DNA from: Phycisphaerales bacterium
GTDB taxonomy: Bacteria > Planctomycetota > Phycisphaerae > Sedimentisphaerales > Anaerobacaceae
Length of the DNA stretch: 64,000 bases
Direction: 5' to 3'
Assembly (NCBI GenBank): GCA_003170415.1
Contig: PMZJ01000025.1
Coordinates: 1 to 64,000 of the forward strand
Position numbers and translations under genes: made by a program. Below, in pieces: positions 51,561 to 61,238 of this stretch. Within the stretch, counting starts at the first letter, position 1; every line of letters starts with the position of its first letter. Under the pieces are notes generated by a model. That model searched no databases and was not told the DNA's origin. It saw only the letters and a list, made by a program, of their open reading frames with translations.

Positions 51561-52691
51561 GTGAGGTTTTATACGAGCTTGAAAAATATACCAACACTGC
51601 GAATAGGAAATATCGAAACCAGGGTTCCGATTATTCAGGGTGGAATGGGAGTTGGTATCTCCCTGTCAGGTTTGGCCTCGGCCGTCGCAAATGCCGGCGG
51701 CATCGGCGTTATCGCCACCGCTGGAATAGGCCAGCTCGAGCCGGATTCCCACACGAATTTCAACGAAGCGAACAACAGGGCGCTGCGAAAAGAACTCATC
51801 AAGACAAGGGCCAAAACCGACGGAATCATCGGCTTGAATATAATGGTCGCCCTCTCGGATTTTGACGACCTCGTACAGTGCGGCGTCGATGAAAAAGTTG
51901 ACGTCCTTTTTCTTGGCGCCGGGCTTCCGATAAGACTTCCCAAAACGCTCCCTCTTGATGCGCTGGGCTCGCTGCACACAAAGTTTGTCCCCATCGTATC
52001 CTCAGACAGGGCCGCGGAGCTTATATTCAAATCCTGGGCCAAACACTTCAATCATGTCCCCGACGCGGTCGTTGTCGAAGGCCCTCTTGCCGGCGGACAC
52101 CTCGGCTTCAGAAAAGAGGATATCACTGACCCCGGACACGCCCTGGAAAAATTAGTGCCCTCCGTTATCTCCGTGATAAAACCTTACGAGCAGAAGTTCC
52201 AAAAAAGTATCCCCGTCATCGCCGGAGGCGGCGTATACACCGGCGCGGATATCTATAAATTTATGCAGTTGGGCGCCAGTGCCGTGCAAATGGCGACAAG
52301 GTTCGTCGCGACCTTCGAATGTGACGCCTCCGATGAATTTAAACAGGCGTTTATCCGCTGCACAAAAGACGACATCATCATTATTGACAGCCCCGTCGGC
52401 CTGCCCGGCAGGGCCATACGCTGCGAATTTCTCGACAGGATCGCCTCAGGCCAAAAAGAACCCTTCAAGTGCCCCTGGAAATGCCTGAGAAGCTGCGATT
52501 TCAAAAACGTCCCTTACTGCATTGCCCTCGCGCTTACCAACGCCAAAAACGGCGACCTCAAAGACGGCTTCGCCTTCGCCGGCGCAAACGTCTATAGAGT
52601 GGACAAACTCGTTTCCGTAAAAGAGCTCATCGATGGCTTAATGGAAGAGTATTCCAGTTGCGCCGCCCCCGCCGGCGTCCACGCCAGATAA
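51561..52691 (+). CDS. Nitronate monooxygenase / FabK-like flavin enzyme
   Basis: An FMN-binding TIM barrel: VPIIQGGMGVGISLSGLASA near the start, VVEGPLAGGHLGF with the family His, VIAGGGVYTGADIYKFMQLG and AVQMATRFVATFEC. Both 2-nitropropane dioxygenase and FabK-type enoyl reductases share this. The C-terminal ~90 residues have a cysteine cluster (CPWKCLRSCDF), common in anaerobe members. Start is a GTG at 51561; a TTG at 51579 would also fit. Confidence 0.82.
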   Translation: MRFYTSLKNIPTLRIGNIETRVPIIQGGMGVGISLSGLASAVANAGGIGVIATAGIGQLEPDSHTNFNEANNRALRKELIKTRAKTDGIIGLNIMVALSDFDDLVQCGVDEKVDVLFLGAGLPIRLPKTLPLDALGSLHTKFVPIVSSDRAAELIFKSWAKHFNHVPDAVVVEGPLAGGHLGFRKEDITDPGHALEKLVPSVISVIKPYEQKFQKSIPVIAGGGVYTGADIYKFMQLGASAVQMATRFVATFECDASDEFKQAFIRCTKDDIIIIDSPVGLPGRAIRCEFLDRIASGQKEPFKCPWKCLRSCDFKNVPYCIALALTNAKNGDLKDGFAFAGANVYRVDKLVSVKELIDGLMEEYSSCAAPAGVHAR

Positions 52692-52751
52692 AAAATTAAC
52701 CTCCCGCAACGCGGATTCCCGGTAGCCATAAACACTTCCTCATCCGCCCGT

Positions 52752-52796
52752 AATTCAATTCAACATTTAACATTAGATATTGGACATTCAACATTT
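52752..52796. repeat. AT-rich short-word repeat
   Basis: The stretch is built from CAACATTTAACATT and GGACATTCAACATTT-like words and abuts the 3' end of mtaB. It resembles dispersed simple-word repeats; the sister repeat type is at 53512-53541. Confidence 0.45.
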
Positions 52797-54198
52797 ACTG
52801 CCATCTGTCCTCAATTCCCGTTGCTCCCTCAGAAGTTGCTGCCGTGATTTTGACTCTAACTATTTCATTTTTCTTAAATCCGAAATCATTTTCCCTAATT
52901 TGCTCGCCTGCCCCCGAGTGGTTCTTGCTTTGGTTTAGCAACAGGGGGTCCAGGTAAACCATAAAATAACGCTCACTTCTACCCGACAATGGCTCAGTAT
53001 CTTCCAAAAGCACTTCACACGTCTCGCCAATAAATTGTTCTCTAAACTTAAAGGCCAATTCATCACTTATTTTCCGCAGAATCTGTGCCCGGTTTTTAAC
53101 CACGTCCGCCGGCAATCTGCCTTTGAGCTTCGCCGCGGCCGTCCCCGCCCTCACCGAAAACGGAAACACGTGTATCTTCGAAAACCCCGCCCACTTTGAA
53201 AGTTCAACCGTCTGTTGAAAATCCTCATCCGTCTCGCCCGGAAACCCCACGATAATATCCGCCGTAATCGCGGGCCTGTCTAATCTCCGTTTTATCAGCT
53301 CAATTTTTTCCCGCAGTTCTTTTGCGTCATACTGCCGACACATTCTTTTCAGCGTCGCGCTCGAACCCGACTGCACCGACAAATGAATATGCGGCATAAT
53401 ATTCTTATGCGCACAGAACACGTCTAACAATTCCTCGCTAATATCCCCCGGCTCCAAACTACTCACCCGAATTCTCAATAACCCCGGTATTTGTGCTAGG
53501 GCCGTTAATAAATTGGAAATTGGAAATTGAAAATTGGAAATCTCAGGGGTCTTTCTTACTGTTTCCCGCCCATACGCTCCCAAATTGACTCCCGTAACCA
53601 CAATTTCCTTATGTCCAGCCGCAACGAGGGCCTTTGCCTCCGCCACCGCCTCCTCAATCGGCTTGCTTTGAACATCAGGCCTGACTTTAGGTACAATACA
53701 ATAGCTGCAAAGGCCATCACAGCCGTCTTGGACCTTGAGAAACGCACGGGTATGCCCCTTGAAACTTGACAATTGTGGCAATTTGGGATATTTGGCGAAT
53801 TTAGCCATTACATCCTTGATTTTTGAGCCGTTTTCTGCTTTAATAAGGGGATTGTCGCCGATGATAATTTGGGTGATTCTTTTCGCCAAATCGTCTCGGC
53901 TGCTGATGATATGAACATTATCGCCGTCGCAAGCGGTCATTTCCCGGCTGTTCATCGCCGGAAGACACCCGCAGACGACCCTTACGCCGGCTGGATTGGC
54001 CTTTAACGCTCTTTGTATATATTGCCTGCTCTTGGCTGAAGCCGTACCTGTTACGCAACAGGTATTTATCACGGCTAAATCGGGATTCTCACCCGACACC
54101 GCCGCCGACAGACCCAGCTCCTCAAGAAGCTGGGCTATCTGGGCACTTTCATATTGATTGACTTTACAGCCAAGCGTATATATGGAAAAAGTTCTCAT
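52795..54198 (-). CDS. mtaB: tRNA t6A37 methylthiotransferase MtaB
   Basis: It converts t6A37 to ms2t6A37. The UPF0004 domain has YTLGCKVNQYESAQ and NTCCVTGTASAKSRQ; the radical-SAM cluster is CDGLCSYCIVP; GFPGETDEDF and a TRAM domain follow. Around residue 222-232 there is a run FQFPISNL encoded by the simple repeat at 53512-53541, inserted in frame into a loop between conserved blocks. Length (467) is slightly above the usual ~430. Confidence 0.92.
   Translation of the reverse strand: MRTFSIYTLGCKVNQYESAQIAQLLEELGLSAAVSGENPDLAVINTCCVTGTASAKSRQYIQRALKANPAGVRVVCGCLPAMNSREMTACDGDNVHIISSRDDLAKRITQIIIGDNPLIKAENGSKIKDVMAKFAKYPKLPQLSSFKGHTRAFLKVQDGCDGLCSYCIVPKVRPDVQSKPIEEAVAEAKALVAAGHKEIVVTGVNLGAYGRETVRKTPEISNFQFPISNLLTALAQIPGLLRIRVSSLEPGDISEELLDVFCAHKNIMPHIHLSVQSGSSATLKRMCRQYDAKELREKIELIKRRLDRPAITADIIVGFPGETDEDFQQTVELSKWAGFSKIHVFPFSVRAGTAAAKLKGRLPADVVKNRAQILRKISDELAFKFREQFIGETCEVLLEDTEPLSGRSERYFMVYLDPLLLNQSKNHSGAGEQIRENDFGFKKNEIVRVKITAATSEGATGIEDRWQ
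53512..53541. repeat. In-frame AATTGGAAATTG repeat within mtaB
   Basis: On the plus strand the words AAATTGG and AAATTGA repeat across ~30 bp. It adds about ten residues to MtaB without breaking the frame. Confidence 0.6.
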
Positions 54199-54289
54199 AG
54201 CTCCTATAATAATATAATTCTTTGTGTTATACTATTTGCGTTGGCAGCCGAAAACAAGTCCCAGTTCGCTGGGGCAGGAGGCGTAGTTT

Positions 54290-56581
54290 ATGGCGGAAAG
54301 AATCGGGTCGGTCTGGGCCATCGACATCGGAAATACCTCGCTCAAGGCGCTCCGCCTTAGCAACGAATCCGGCGCCCTCGAGGTCATCGGCTTCGACAAT
54401 ATCACCCACGGAAAAGTCCTCTCCGGCTCAGGAATCAAGGACCAGGAAAAGCAGGAGCTTATAGCTATCTCGCTTCGCCAGTTTGTCCAGCAAAACGACC
54501 TCGGCAGAGACGAAATCATCGTCGCTGTCCCAAGCGCAAACAGTTTCGCTCGTTTTGTCAATCTCCCGCCCGTCGAGCAAAAAAGAATTCCCGAAATCGT
54601 CAAATTCGAAGCCAGCCAGCAGATTCCTTTTGATATCAACGAGGTCGCATGGGATTGGCAATTGATGACGGAGGCGGGGGCGGCGGAGGCGAAGGTCGGG
54701 ATATTCGCGATAAAAAACGACGTGGTGACGGCGGAACTTGAACATTTCAGCAGAGAGAATTTGGAGGTTACATACGTTCAGATAGCGCCGATGGCGCTTT
54801 ATAACTATATTTTTTACGACAGGCCTGATTTGATGCGTTCGGATACGCAGGCGACGGTGGTGCTGAACATCGGGGCTGAAACTACCGACCTTGTGGTCTG
54901 CACTAAATCGGACGTCTGGCAGCGGACGATAGCGATGGGGGGCAACGCCTTTACCAAGGCGATAGCGGACACGTTCAAGCTGAATTTTGAAAAGGCGGAG
55001 AAGCTTAAGCGGACCGCACCAATGAGCAAATACGCCAGGCAGATTCTTCAGGCGATGAAGCCGGTGTTCACGGACCTGGCGTCGGAGATTCAGCGTTCGC
55101 TCGGTTTTTATACCAGTTCGCATTCGAATGTGAAGCTGGCGAGAGTTATCGCGCTGGGCGGCGGCACGAAGATGCGAGGTTTGCTCCAGTACCTTCAGCA
55201 GAGCTTGCAGATGCCGATAGAGCGGCCAGACGCGTTCAAGCAGGTCGGGATAAACGCGTCGGTCTCAGCGGCGAAGTTCCATGAAAGCATATGTGATTTT
55301 GGCGTTGTGTACGGGTTAGGGGTGCAGGCGCTTGGTCTTGGGCGGATAGAGAGCAATCTGTTGCCCCGGAGCATAGCCAAGTCAATGGTATGGGCAAGCA
55401 AGACGAAGTTTTTTGTGCTGGCGGCGTGCCTGATATTAGTGGCGTCGATACTGGCGTTTGCAAGGACGCTTATAGACCGCGCCAGCTACACCAGCAAGGT
55501 ATCGCAGAGAGAGGCAACAAAGTTGGTGCTGGATGCCGCAAAGAAGGCCCAGAGCGACCTAAAGGCCGAAGAGGCCAGGGCCGGCGAGTCGGAAGCGGTG
55601 ATAAAAAAGGAGTTCGATCTGTTTAAGTATCGTGATATGGTGCCTTTGCTGTATCAGAAGTTGATAGGGACGCTGCCGAATGCCAAAAGCAACCCGGAGC
55701 AGGCGGAGCTTTACCGAGCTTTTGCCCGCGGTGACGCGGAGACTATAAAAGATAAGTTTCCGGACCGCAGGGAGCGCAAGGAGATTTTTGTAACAGGGAT
55801 GTCTATTTACTATACGCTGGATGTCGAGAGCGCTCAGTTCGGAACGATAGGTTTTGAGAGGGGTGTTGATTCCAGGGATACGCTCGGAGAGGCAGGTTCA
55901 GGCGGTCAGATGGCGTCGAGAGATATGATGATGAGGGGCGGGGGCGGACGAGGCAGGGCGCCGAGTAGATATTCGCCTGCGATGCGAGGTAGGATGGCGG
56001 GAGTTCCGTCAACGGGGCCGGGCGGCGGGGCGTCGAATCGCGGTTTTGTAGTAACGATTTCCGGTTACAGTCCGTATAAGACAATTACCGAACTACTCGA
56101 CCCTGTTGAAGTGCAGGACGATCCGAATAAGTGGGGATTAGTCACCCGGCTTATGCATTTGGACAGTATGTTTGATGGCAACAGTCCCTTTGAGCTTTAT
56201 AAGAAGACGGACAAACAGCATTTTAACCTTCAGACCGGAGAAGTGGATTTGGAGGCGGAGATACCTCCGGGTATCGGCGTAAAAAAGAACATTGAGGGCA
56301 AGGGCGATGTGATTATTGACCCGATGACCAACGAGATTATCTGCAAGGTTACGGATACCGACGAGGGCGGCAAGAAAGTTACGAAGGTTAACGATTCCTG
56401 GTTTGTGCTGAATTTTAAGTTGAGGTGGAAGGATGCACCAGGAGCGTCTGTTGAAGAGGGCGGCGGCAGCCCAGAGACGGCGCCAAGTGCGAGCCCGCCA
56501 CCGCCACCGCCAAGTCCTGCCAAAGCACCCGCTTTGCGGAAGAAAACCAGCGCGCCCAGATTGAGAGGGGGGGATGAGTGA
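54290..56581 (+). CDS. PilM-like actin-fold protein with membrane helix and added C-terminal domain
   Basis: Residues ~1-350 match PilM: VWAIDIGNTSLKALRL, IPEIVKFEASQQIPFDINEV, VVLNIGAETTDLVV and VIALGGGTKMRGL. PilM is normally a ~350-residue cytosolic protein that binds the tail of PilN. Here the chain continues through a membrane helix (about 371-394, FFVLAACLILVASILAFA) into a ~360-residue extracytoplasmic part with a coiled coil, a Gly/Met/Arg-rich linker (about 540-585) and a Pro-rich end (PPPPPPSPAKAP). It appears to combine PilM and a PilN-like partner. AGGAGG precedes the ATG; TATACT near 54222 may be the -10. First of three overlapping or adjacent genes. Confidence 0.8.
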   Translation: MAERIGSVWAIDIGNTSLKALRLSNESGALEVIGFDNITHGKVLSGSGIKDQEKQELIAISLRQFVQQNDLGRDEIIVAVPSANSFARFVNLPPVEQKRIPEIVKFEASQQIPFDINEVAWDWQLMTEAGAAEAKVGIFAIKNDVVTAELEHFSRENLEVTYVQIAPMALYNYIFYDRPDLMRSDTQATVVLNIGAETTDLVVCTKSDVWQRTIAMGGNAFTKAIADTFKLNFEKAEKLKRTAPMSKYARQILQAMKPVFTDLASEIQRSLGFYTSSHSNVKLARVIALGGGTKMRGLLQYLQQSLQMPIERPDAFKQVGINASVSAAKFHESICDFGVVYGLGVQALGLGRIESNLLPRSIAKSMVWASKTKFFVLAACLILVASILAFARTLIDRASYTSKVSQREATKLVLDAAKKAQSDLKAEEARAGESEAVIKKEFDLFKYRDMVPLLYQKLIGTLPNAKSNPEQAELYRAFARGDAETIKDKFPDRRERKEIFVTGMSIYYTLDVESAQFGTIGFERGVDSRDTLGEAGSGGQMASRDMMMRGGGGRGRAPSRYSPAMRGRMAGVPSTGPGGGASNRGFVVTISGYSPYKTITELLDPVEVQDDPNKWGLVTRLMHLDSMFDGNSPFELYKKTDKQHFNLQTGEVDLEAEIPPGIGVKKNIEGKGDVIIDPMTNEIICKVTDTDEGGKKVTKVNDSWFVLNFKLRWKDAPGASVEEGGGSPETAPSASPPPPPPSPAKAPALRKKTSAPRLRGGDE

Positions 56582-57810
56582 TGGGCAAGATTGACTTGTC
56601 TAAATTGAAGGATTTAATGAAGGGGCTGGGGGGATTGCGGGTGTATCTCGTGTTGATTTGGCCCGCGGTGATACTTTTAGCGTGCGGCGGGGTTCTGACT
56701 GCGACCTGGCTGATGGGCGGCAGTTTAAAACAGAAGGCGGACAGGGAAAGTGTGCCGATGGGCAACCAGGTAAGGGAAATGTTGAAAAAGTTGCCCGCCG
56801 CCGGTCAGGCGGAGGTGGAGAAACAGTATCAGGATGCATACCAGCAGGACGCGAACCTGATAAAGTTGTTATCGGTAGAGAGTTCTCAGCGTGAACTGCT
56901 CAGTTACGACATATTTCCGCAGCCAAAGGATACTTCGACGTTGCTGTTCACCAGGTTTGGCGCCAAGTTTCGTCAGGGGGTTGAGGGTTTGATAGCGAAG
57001 GTCCGTGGGGGCGATTGTCCCAGTGCGGAGGAGTTGAATGCCGCCAGGCAGACGGGAAAAAGCCCGGGGTTTTTGGGGTTGAGCGGAGCGGGTGGAGCAT
57101 CGTCAAGGATAGTCGAGGAGATTTGTCATGCCAGGGCCAAGTCGGTGTCCATATATGCGAATCCGGAAACTGTGAGCGGGTACGATTTCTGGAAGGCATA
57201 TCAGTACTCCAATATGGATGACAGTGTCAAGGACTGCTGGTTCTGGCAGGTTGGTTACTGGATAATTGAGGACGTGTTTTCGACGGCAGGGGCGATGAAT
57301 GCCGGTTCGAGCAGCGTGTTAACGTCACCTGTAAAGCGTGTGGAGCAAGTCGGTTTTGTTAGGCCGGAGGCCCTTTTGAACGCTGGTGCCGCGACAACGT
57401 CTCAGGAGCGGCCGAAATACGTAAACAAGCCGGATGAACAGTTGACTGAGTCGTTCACTGGTCGAATAAGCAACGAGAACATAGACGTGGTGCATTTTAG
57501 TATGGTGGTGGTGTTGAGCAGCAAGGCAATAATACCTTTTATGCGGGAGTTGTGCAGTGCCAAGGAGCACAGGTTTATGGGATTCACGGGTCAGGAGCCG
57601 GCAAAGGTATTCAAGCACAACCAGATTACCATTTTGGAGAGCAGGGTAAAGCTGGTGGATTTGACGTCGGCCGACCATCGGTATTATAGATATGGGTCGG
57701 ACTCGGTTGTCGAAGTTGAACTTGTTTGCGAATACATCTTCAACAAGAAGGGGTATGACGCAATAAAGCCGGAGTCGGTAAAGAACCCTGCGGCAAAGAC
57801 AGGCGGTTAG
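56581..57810 (+). CDS. Single-pass membrane protein of a PilM-linked operon
   Basis: Its ATG overlaps the previous stop by one base (TGATG), with AGAGGGGGGG upstream; a GTG at 56578 is equivalent. Layout: short cytosolic start, one helix (about 22-47, VYLVLIWPAVILLACGG), then a coiled coil and a ~330-residue extracytoplasmic domain that is not recognised. Position and topology are those of PilN or PilO, but sequence does not show them. Probably part of an inner-membrane assembly platform. Confidence 0.68.
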   Translation: MGKIDLSKLKDLMKGLGGLRVYLVLIWPAVILLACGGVLTATWLMGGSLKQKADRESVPMGNQVREMLKKLPAAGQAEVEKQYQDAYQQDANLIKLLSVESSQRELLSYDIFPQPKDTSTLLFTRFGAKFRQGVEGLIAKVRGGDCPSAEELNAARQTGKSPGFLGLSGAGGASSRIVEEICHARAKSVSIYANPETVSGYDFWKAYQYSNMDDSVKDCWFWQVGYWIIEDVFSTAGAMNAGSSSVLTSPVKRVEQVGFVRPEALLNAGAATTSQERPKYVNKPDEQLTESFTGRISNENIDVVHFSMVVVLSSKAIIPFMRELCSAKEHRFMGFTGQEPAKVFKHNQITILESRVKLVDLTSADHRYYRYGSDSVVEVELVCEYIFNKKGYDAIKPESVKNPAAKTGG

Positions 57811-57845
57811 GCGGCGTAGCTGGGCGGGTTTGGGGTTTTAGGACT

Positions 57846-59825
57846 ATGATTAAAAAGCGAAGCAATTTCATAGATGAGCATATCGAAAAGGTGGCGCTGG
57901 TAATAGGCGGTCTGGCGGCTATCTACGTTTTGTATGCGTTTGTGCTGCGAGGCCCGGAATTGGTTTTCGACAACCAGAAGTTCCGTCCCGGCCAGCTTGA
58001 CATATACATAGCGGAGCAATCTGAAAAACTGAAAGAGCGGCTGGCGCGGGACCCGATTCCCAAGCCCCCATACGTGCCCCAAAGCGTTGATTTTCTGGCG
58101 AAGATGAATTTGGTGCTGGATAAGAACTTGAACGTTCTCTGGCCGGTGCCGAGTTCGGTGGAGATGATGGTAGATAAGAAGTACCGCATGCCCGTGATTG
58201 GTTCCGTTAATGATGTTGCCGTGGAACACATAAGGGCAGCGGCCTATATGCCGAAAGTTGCGGTTACGGCGGAGAATTTCGGGTCAGAAGAGACGTATGA
58301 GCCGAACGACCTGGATTTGGTCACCGTTCAGGCGAGTTTCGACCTTGCGCCGTTAATAGACAGTTTTCAGGAGTGCTTTGCGGGCAAAGAGGTTCCTGAA
58401 GGGTGGCGTGATGCCGGTTTGGTCAAGCCGGTGTTTGCGGCGGTTCAGTTACAGAGGCAGCGTTTAGGTGATAATGGTGAATGGGGCCAGTGGGAGGATG
58501 TGCCCCGCGTGAAAATAGACCCAGAGAGAGACGACTACAAGATAATAGAGGATGTAAACGGCCTGCCGAGCGGCGGGGTTATGGTTCAGTTTGCGAAGTT
58601 CAGCGACCCGCGGATACAGGTCAATTTGCTGCAGCCGGCGCCGTATAAGATAGCGTCGGCTGACGATGATTGGCTGCCGCCTTTGCTGCACAGGAAGTTT
58701 TTGACGGTTCGGCGAGAGAAGGAGGCGCAGGATCGGCGTGAGACGATAGAGGCAAAGGCAGCGGAAGAACGTGACAAGACGGCGGCGAGGCCGGCGAGAG
58801 AGGATCACGTGGTGGCAGAAAAGCCCCGTAGCACGGCGGCAGGCGGCGCCGGGTACCGGGGAGGGGCGGCAGGCGGCGGGGGCCGAGGCGGAATGGAAAT
58901 GGGGGGAAGCGCAGCTCGCAATCTTCCGAAAACGGCGACGGCCAAGCCGGACAGGACATCGGAGCGTGACCGGCGGACTGAATCGACAACGGCGGCTGAG
59001 CAGAGAAAGACCGCCAAGCCGGTAGTAACAGAGGCGACGATATACGACGAGATGAAAAAGATGCTGCTGACGAGGAAGGATATCGGCAAGCTGCGCGAGA
59101 CGATAACATTCTGGGCCTATGATGATACCGTTGAGCCAGGCGCAAATTATCAGTATCGTATTCGGCTTGGGGTGTTCAATCCCGTGGCCGGGACCGGCGA
59201 GGTGCGTGAGGAAGACGCCGAGAAGGACAGCAAGGTGATATTATGGAGCGAATTTTCGGATGTGACGGACACAGTGGCGATACCCAAGCGGCTGTATTTC
59301 TTCCCGGTAAACGTTCAGGAGGCATCCATGGCGGCGGAGGTGCAGGTTTGCAGGTACGTGCTGGGCTATTGGCACAGTGAGCCGTTTATGGTAAAGCGCG
59401 GGGACGTGATAGGCAGGGTGGCGAAGGTCGAGCCGAGCGATAAAGATAAAATCGCAAATGTGAAACTGCCTGAGATGATAGATTATTCTACGGGGGCGGT
59501 TGTGGTGGACATGGTAGCGATGAACGACTGGTTCGGGGACAAAACTCTCCAGTCGCGGCAGTATTTTGATATGCTGTTCAGTTTTGACGGGACGAGAGTG
59601 GAGAGATTACCTGCGAAACAGATGTACTGGCCTGAGGAACTGCGTTTGAAGTATAGCGAGCTGAAGACGCTCGAGAAAAAGCCCAAGGAGCCATGGCGTG
59701 CCTGGAGCAGCACCGGTGCGTCGGAAATGCAGCAGCGTGCTGTGCCCGGGGATCATATGAGAGGGCCGATGGATAGGGGCGGCGAGATGCAGGACGGAAT
59801 GCCAGACAGGAGACCGGGGCGGTAA
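57846..59825 (+). CDS. Single-pass membrane protein with low-complexity linker, PilM-linked operon
   Basis: One N-terminal helix (about 14-38, IEKVALVIGGLAAIYVLYAF), a first extracytoplasmic domain (40-290), an Arg/Glu/Gly-rich low-complexity linker (about 290-400), then a second domain with YDDTVEPGANYQYRIRLGVF, which reads like a fibronectin-type or PilP-like beta sandwich, and a Met/Arg/Gly-rich tail. It starts 35 nt after the previous gene. No enzymatic motif. Together the three genes look like a lineage-specific version of PilMNOP. Confidence 0.66.
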   Translation: MIKKRSNFIDEHIEKVALVIGGLAAIYVLYAFVLRGPELVFDNQKFRPGQLDIYIAEQSEKLKERLARDPIPKPPYVPQSVDFLAKMNLVLDKNLNVLWPVPSSVEMMVDKKYRMPVIGSVNDVAVEHIRAAAYMPKVAVTAENFGSEETYEPNDLDLVTVQASFDLAPLIDSFQECFAGKEVPEGWRDAGLVKPVFAAVQLQRQRLGDNGEWGQWEDVPRVKIDPERDDYKIIEDVNGLPSGGVMVQFAKFSDPRIQVNLLQPAPYKIASADDDWLPPLLHRKFLTVRREKEAQDRRETIEAKAAEERDKTAARPAREDHVVAEKPRSTAAGGAGYRGGAAGGGGRGGMEMGGSAARNLPKTATAKPDRTSERDRRTESTTAAEQRKTAKPVVTEATIYDEMKKMLLTRKDIGKLRETITFWAYDDTVEPGANYQYRIRLGVFNPVAGTGEVREEDAEKDSKVILWSEFSDVTDTVAIPKRLYFFPVNVQEASMAAEVQVCRYVLGYWHSEPFMVKRGDVIGRVAKVEPSDKDKIANVKLPEMIDYSTGAVVVDMVAMNDWFGDKTLQSRQYFDMLFSFDGTRVERLPAKQMYWPEELRLKYSELKTLEKKPKEPWRAWSSTGASEMQQRAVPGDHMRGPMDRGGEMQDGMPDRRPGR

Positions 59826-59836
59826 AATCAAGGGTA

Positions 59837-60901
59837 TTAGCCCTTTGGACAATTAGCTGTAAGAACAACGCAGCCATTTTTTGTGACGAGGATATCGTCT
59901 TCGATTCTGACGCCGAGGCGTCCGGGGATATAAACGGCCGGCTCGATTGTAATCATGTCGCCCACCCGCAATGTTCCTTTGCTCTTGTTCGATACAACGG
60001 GCAGTTCGTGTATTTCGAGGCCCAGTCCGTGTCCGGTTCCGTGGTCATAGACAGGCAGACCTGCTTTTTTTATGATTTCTTTTGCGGCGGCGTCGATGCT
60101 GCTGATTTCGACACCCGCTTTGACCATCTTGAGTGCGGCGGCCTGTGCCTGTTTTACAACGGCGTAAACTCTTGTATACAGCCCGCCGGCGGTTCCTACC
60201 GGGAAACATCTGGTCAGGTCACAGCAGTAGCCATTGTGCCGCGCGCCGAAATCGATGAGGACGGTATCATTTTTGCGTAATTTGCGAGAGGTGGGCTGGT
60301 GATGAGGTCTTGAAGCATTGGGACCGAACGCGACAATTGTTTCAAAGCTGTTTGTGCCTCCGGCTTTTCTGATTTCAAAATCTACAATTCCCGCCAGCTT
60401 GTTTTCCGTCAGGCCCGGTTTTACATGTCGAAGCACGCGCTCGAAGGCCCGTGCGGCGATTTTAGCGGCGGCTCGAATGGCCGAAACCTCTGAGTTATCT
60501 TTTTTCCGGCGTGCCGATTCGACGATACCTTCGGCGGCCTTCAGTCGGCAGGACAGGTTTTTCTTCAGCGACTGGAAATTAGCGAGTGATATTGATTTTT
60601 CGACAGCCGCGGTTTTTATTCCGCGTCGATTCCGCAGCAGTTCGGCGATTGCTTTGGCCATTGCCTCTTTGCGTTCAACAATCCTGCAGAATCGGCACTG
60701 GGCCGCGGCCTGTTCGGAGTACCTGCTGTCGGTTACGAGTATAACCGCTCCTGGCAAAACCACCGCCCAACTGTCGTCACCGGTAAAGCCGGTCAGGTAA
60801 GTTACATTGGCTGGTTTTGTGGCTATAAGGCAATCGGCCTTTAGCCGGGCAATTCCGGCCCGGATACCCCTGAGCCGGACTTTATGTGTATGGCTGTCCA
60901 T
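59837..60901 (-). CDS. M24-family aminopeptidase (Xaa-Pro type)
   Basis: A creatinase-like N-terminal domain (CLIATKPANVTYLTGFTGDD) precedes the pita-bread domain. Metal ligands are in place: two Asp in VLIDFGARHNGYCCDLTR, His in HGTGHGLGLEIHE, Glu in ITIEPAVY and Glu in GVRIEDDI. It would cleave the first residue from X-Pro peptides. The ATG at 60901 is used; a TTG at 60922 is in frame. Confidence 0.9.
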   Translation of the reverse strand: MDSHTHKVRLRGIRAGIARLKADCLIATKPANVTYLTGFTGDDSWAVVLPGAVILVTDSRYSEQAAAQCRFCRIVERKEAMAKAIAELLRNRRGIKTAAVEKSISLANFQSLKKNLSCRLKAAEGIVESARRKKDNSEVSAIRAAAKIAARAFERVLRHVKPGLTENKLAGIVDFEIRKAGGTNSFETIVAFGPNASRPHHQPTSRKLRKNDTVLIDFGARHNGYCCDLTRCFPVGTAGGLYTRVYAVVKQAQAAALKMVKAGVEISSIDAAAKEIIKKAGLPVYDHGTGHGLGLEIHELPVVSNKSKGTLRVGDMITIEPAVYIPGRLGVRIEDDILVTKNGCVVLTANCPKG

Positions 60902-61126
60902 TTCGCAAAATTCTCCAGTCAAAAACCTGCTGCCAGTATTAACAGCGCGGACGGGAAAAATAAAGATTTTTCCCGTGTCGATTTGGAGAAGAGGGGTTTT
61001 TTTGTATATTTTATTTGGGCAGGTTTATCCGGCTGGGGGGAGAAGCCGGTTAAAAATAGAGCGTATCGCCTCGCAATTATAGCCGGGGCCAAAGGTGCAT
61101 AATTTCAACGCCTCATTTCACCTGAA

Positions 61127-61157
61127 ACAGGACGGCGAAAGTCGTCCTGTTTTTTTA
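61127..61157 (+). terminator. Orphan intrinsic terminator
   Basis: ACAGGACG and CGTCCTGT form a perfect 8-bp stem followed by seven T. It faces right, but no rightward gene ends upstream; the upstream gene is transcribed the other way. The 60902-61126 stretch otherwise shows no gene. It may end a small RNA or act as an attenuator before the rhomboid gene. Confidence 0.7.
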
Positions 61158-61238
61158 TATCTTGCCCGTCCGGCGGAAAACCATTACAATGCTGCCCTTT
61201 GAATCGTCCAGCTTTTTCAAAGGTAAATTGATTCTATT

